A model generated the notes under the pieces. The model was not told the DNA's origin, did not search any database, and worked only from the letters and a program-made list of their open reading frames with translations. Source: CAZMGD01 sp964565705 (GTDB lineage: Bacteria > Actinomycetota > Acidimicrobiia > Acidimicrobiales > Ilumatobacteraceae). From it: a DNA stretch of 42,316 bases. Position 1 is the stretch's first letter, and each line of letters opens with the position of its first letter. The translations under genes and the position numbers were made by a program. Below are positions 39,812-42,316 of the stretch, piece after piece. Where the stretch lies: assembly GCA_964565705.1 (NCBI GenBank), contig CAZMGD010000027.1, positions 1-42,316 on the forward strand. Reading direction: 5' to 3'.

Positions 39812-41026
39812 GTGAGCGCCGGGCCGACCGTCTCGACCGAGCCGCTGGTCGTCGACCTCCGTGACCCGGCACTCTGGCAGGATCCCTACCCCACCTGGCG
39901 CGAGGCCCGCGCCCGCTGCCGAACGGCGCGCACGCCGAGCGGCGAGCCGATCCTGCTGACCTCCGACGACGCCGAGTCGCTGTCGCGCGATCCGGACTTC
40001 GAGCAGCTCGGGCTGGACGCGCTGCACCGCCTCGGCATCGGCGACGGGCCGTTCCACGCCTGGCGGCGGTTGACGCTCGCCGCCCTGGACGGCGCCGAGC
40101 ACGAGCGGCTGCGCGCCGTCGTCAACCGCTCGTTCAGCCCGCGGCGTGTCGGCGCACTGCGCGAACGGGTGCACGCCCACGCACGGGCGCTGCTCGACGA
40201 GGCCATGGACCGAGGCACGTTCGACGTCGTCGCCGACTACGCAACACCGCTGCCCCTGTGGGTGATCTGCCGGTTCCTCGGCCTGCCCGACGACGTCGAC
40301 GTCGAGATCGCGACTCACCTCGTCGGCACCGAGGAGGGGTTCGCCGACCCGATGACGCCGGAGCGGCGTAGCCGTGCCGAGCAGGCGATCGTCGCCCTCT
40401 ACGACGTCGTGTCCCGCCTGATCGAGGAACGGCGGCGAGCACCCCGCGAGGACCTCGTGACCGACTTCGTCGAGGCGGAGGCTGCGGGACGCCTGACCGG
40501 CGACGAGCTCCACGCGCTGATCGTCAACATCATCGGTGGCGCGGTCGGATCGAGCCGGGCCGCGATCGCCAACGGTGCGTTGTTGCTGATGCAACATCCT
40601 GAGCAAGCACGTGAGGTCGGCGCCGACCCCGGCCTCGCCCGTCCGCTCGTCGAGGAGTGCCTCCGCTTCCATCCGCCGTTCCGGGGGACGAGACGAAAGG
40701 CCGTGGTGCCGGTCGAGCGCTTCGGCCAGATGCTCGAACCCGGCGACACGGTGTACGTGTCGCGCCAGGCAGCCAACCGCGATCCCGAACGCTGGAGCAA
40801 CCCTGACCGCTTCGACATCAATCGCGAGGAACGACGCCACCACAGCTTCGGGTACGGCCCGCACCTGTGCCTGGGCCAGGCGATCGCCCGCCTCGACCTC
40901 CAGGTGGCCCTCGGCCTGTTCGCCGACGAGATCGACCGCTTCGAGCTCGTCGACACGGACCCCGTGCGTGTGCCGTGCGTGCCCGACGAGGCGATCGAAC
41001 GACTCCGCGTCGCCGTCCATCGATGA
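39812..41026 (+). CDS. Cytochrome P450 with atypical I-helix
   Basis: A 404-residue soluble bacterial P450. The heme-binding loop is FGYGPHLCLGQAIAR with axial cysteine C353; ExxR is E-C-L-R in VEECLRFHPPF; the HERLRAVVNRSFSPRRV C-helix region and ANRDPERWSNPDRFDI are typical. The I-helix oxygen-activation motif, usually A/G-G-x-D/E-T-T/S, reads G-G-A-V-G-S-S at residues 242-248, with neither the acid nor the threonine in place. GTG start at 39812, directly after the first amidohydrolase stop; the second amidohydrolase starts 46 bases downstream. Substrate unknown; the redox partner is not encoded here. Confidence 0.92.
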   Translation: MSAGPTVSTEPLVVDLRDPALWQDPYPTWREARARCRTARTPSGEPILLTSDDAESLSRDPDFEQLGLDALHRLGIGDGPFHAWRRLTLAALDGAEHERLRAVVNRSFSPRRVGALRERVHAHARALLDEAMDRGTFDVVADYATPLPLWVICRFLGLPDDVDVEIATHLVGTEEGFADPMTPERRSRAEQAIVALYDVVSRLIEERRRAPREDLVTDFVEAEAAGRLTGDELHALIVNIIGGAVGSSRAAIANGALLLMQHPEQAREVGADPGLARPLVEECLRFHPPFRGTRRKAVVPVERFGQMLEPGDTVYVSRQAANRDPERWSNPDRFDINREERRHHSFGYGPHLCLGQAIARLDLQVALGLFADEIDRFELVDTDPVRVPCVPDEAIERLRVAVHR

Positions 41027-41072
41027 CCCTCGGTACCGTCGGGCAGATCGGACGCGCCCCGAGGAGATGGAC

Positions 41073-42281
41073 ATGGACAGCCGATCCCGCTACGTCGTGA
41101 TCTCGGCGGACGGTCATGCCGGTGCCGACCTCCGCGACTACCGGCCGTACCTGGAGGCGTCGTACCACGACGAGTTCGATCGCTGGATCGATGCCTACGT
41201 CAACCCGTTCGGCGACCTCGTGCGGCCCGACGCCGACCGCAACTGGGACAGCGCCGTCCGCCAGCGGGCCCTCGAAGCCGACGGCGTCACGGCGGAGGTG
41301 CTGTACCCGAACACCGTGCCCCCGTTCTTCCCCCGCGGCGGCCTCGTCGCGCTCGTGCCCACGGCCGAGGAGTACCGCCTCCGCCTGGCCGGACTCCGCG
41401 CCCACAATCGCTGGCTCGCCGAGTGGTGCGACCAGCTGCCGGGGCGCCGAGCCGGCGTCGGCCAGATCCTGCTCAACGACGTCGACGAGGCGGTCGCCGA
41501 CGTGCACTGGATCGCCGACCACGGCCTGTTCGGCGGGCTGCTGCTGCCGGGCATCCCGCCGGGCAGCGGGATCGATCCGCTGAACTCCCCGGTGTACGAC
41601 CCGGTCTGGCGGGCGTGCGAGGAGCGCGGCGTGGTGCTCAACGTGCACGGCGGCAGCGGCTCACCCGACCAGGGCTGGTTCCCGTCATCGCTGACGCTGT
41701 TCGTGCTCGAAGCGTCGTTCTACTCGCACCGGCCGTTGTGGCTGCTCGTGCTGTCGGGCGTCTTCGACCGCTTCCCCGGGCTGAAGCTGGTGTTCGCCGA
41801 GGCCGGCTCGAGTTGGGTGGCCGGCACCCTGGCGGCGATGGACACCATCCAGGCCAAGCAGGAGTCCGGAAACATCGGTGTCATGCCGATCCTCCAGCCG
41901 TTCCGGCTGCAGAAGCAGCCGAGCGAGTACTGGCACTCCAACTGCTGGGTCGGGGCCAGCTTCATGACTCGCGGCGACACCGAGCACCGCGCGGACGTCG
42001 GCATCGATCGGATCATGTGGGGCAGCGACTTCCCCCACGAGGAGGGCACGTTCCCCCACACCCGCGAGGCGTTGGCGCACACGTTCGCCGGCGTCGAGCC
42101 CGACGAGGTGGAGGCGATGGTCGGCGCGAACGCGGCGGAGGTGTACGGGTTCGACCTCGACGCGCTCCGCCCCGTCGCTGATCGGATCGGGCCCGAGGTC
42201 GGCGCGGTCGCGGCCGGGATCGACGCGATCCCGGAGTCGACCAGCTTCGCCTTCGGCCCGCGCACGCAGACCGTCGCCTGA
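41073..42281 (+). CDS. Amidohydrolase-2 family metal-dependent hydrolase (ACMSD-like)
   Basis: A 402-residue TIM-barrel hydrolase. In contrast to the gene at 38914 the metal-site motifs are intact: VVISADGHAG at residues 8-17 (D13, H15), VLNVHGGSGSP (strand-5 histidine), LVFAEAGSSWVAG and the strand-8 motif IMWGSDFPHEEGTFPHT. A GANAAEVYGFD helix closes the barrel. This group decarboxylates or hydrolyses aromatic or lactone-like acids. The ATG at 41073 is chosen over 41067 because GAGGAG (41061-41066) abuts the earlier codon but is six bases from the later one. It follows the P450 by 46 bases and the trio is probably one pathway unit. Confidence 0.92.
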   Translation: MDSRSRYVVISADGHAGADLRDYRPYLEASYHDEFDRWIDAYVNPFGDLVRPDADRNWDSAVRQRALEADGVTAEVLYPNTVPPFFPRGGLVALVPTAEEYRLRLAGLRAHNRWLAEWCDQLPGRRAGVGQILLNDVDEAVADVHWIADHGLFGGLLLPGIPPGSGIDPLNSPVYDPVWRACEERGVVLNVHGGSGSPDQGWFPSSLTLFVLEASFYSHRPLWLLVLSGVFDRFPGLKLVFAEAGSSWVAGTLAAMDTIQAKQESGNIGVMPILQPFRLQKQPSEYWHSNCWVGASFMTRGDTEHRADVGIDRIMWGSDFPHEEGTFPHTREALAHTFAGVEPDEVEAMVGANAAEVYGFDLDALRPVADRIGPEVGAVAAGIDAIPESTSFAFGPRTQTVA

Positions 42282-42316
42282 CGCGATCCAGCGTTCTCGG
42301 TCGGCTTCTGGTCGCT

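Noticed and set aside
42282..42316. GCGTTCTCGG near the window end as a third palindrome copy
   Set aside because: Only ten bases match; the following sequence departs from the repeat, although the window ends before the unit could be judged in full.
1..42316. CRISPR arrays, prophage, insertion sequences
   Set aside because: No regularly spaced direct repeats of CRISPR size, no cas, transposase, integrase or phage structural genes were found on either strand.

Overview
The window is uniformly GC-rich, densely coded and free of integrases, transposases and CRISPR arrays. Gene content suggests a free-living actinobacterium, possibly of the Acidimicrobiia/Ilumatobacter type: a deazaflavin (F420)-type PPOX enzyme, a very large NAD-glutamate dehydrogenase of about 1,600 residues, many GTG starts, GTGA/ATGA stop-start overlaps, a fused double CaiB CoA-transferase, and actinobacterial-looking ABC and sulfatase genes. 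The taxonomic call is inference; there is no rRNA or other marker here.

Layout. 1-3449: housekeeping and orphan genes (partial DUF6325, a Mop/molbindin, a split-barrel flavin protein, a DUF389 membrane protein overlapping an orphan solute-binding lipoprotein). 3479-17700: a compact divergent locus. Leftward runs esterase -> sulfatase -> TetR. Rightward runs a branched-chain-type solute-binding lipoprotein -> MFS::LivF fusion -> LivH::LivM::LivG fusion -> second sulfatase -> internally deleted sulfatase -> GH3 glycosidase. Gaps on the rightward side are 3, -4, 13, -4 and -4 bp, so it is almost certainly one transcript. The four intact enzymes (esterase, two sulfatases, GH3) show no signal peptide. 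This suggests that an intact, small sulfated and probably acylated glycoside is imported and then dismantled in the cytoplasm, with the local TetR sensing it. This is the most unusual system in the window.

17729-22716: a branched-chain 2-oxoacid dehydrogenase operon (E1alpha, E1beta, E2, no E3), divergent from a Cys-rich SufR/ArsR-type regulator and a DUF2231 membrane protein. 22803-25509: tRNA-Glu(CTC) and tRNA-Gln(CTG) placed beside gltX, with a YdcF-type membrane protein overlapping gltX. 25663-30447: the large glutamate dehydrogenase. 30526-32053: DUF2237, enoyl-CoA hydratase and an F420-type PPOX protein.

32083-34529: a WD40-repeat gene that appears to have lost its 5' part. It lies between two near-identical 57-bp palindromic repeats whose stems differ by a compensated base pair and whose loops are inverted relative to each other; 11-bp GTGGCA iterons sit at both edges. 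34559-42281: a double CaiB/BaiF CoA-transferase, a NYN/PIN-like protein, a small membrane protein, a MOSC protein, a small unknown, then an amidohydrolase / cytochrome P450 / amidohydrolase trio in which the first hydrolase and the P450 lack usual catalytic residues. No gene-free stretch exceeds 300 bases; the largest gaps (about 140-155 bases at 160-300, 22717-22851, 25510-25662 and 32054-32224) are covered by the site entries or contain nothing recognisable.
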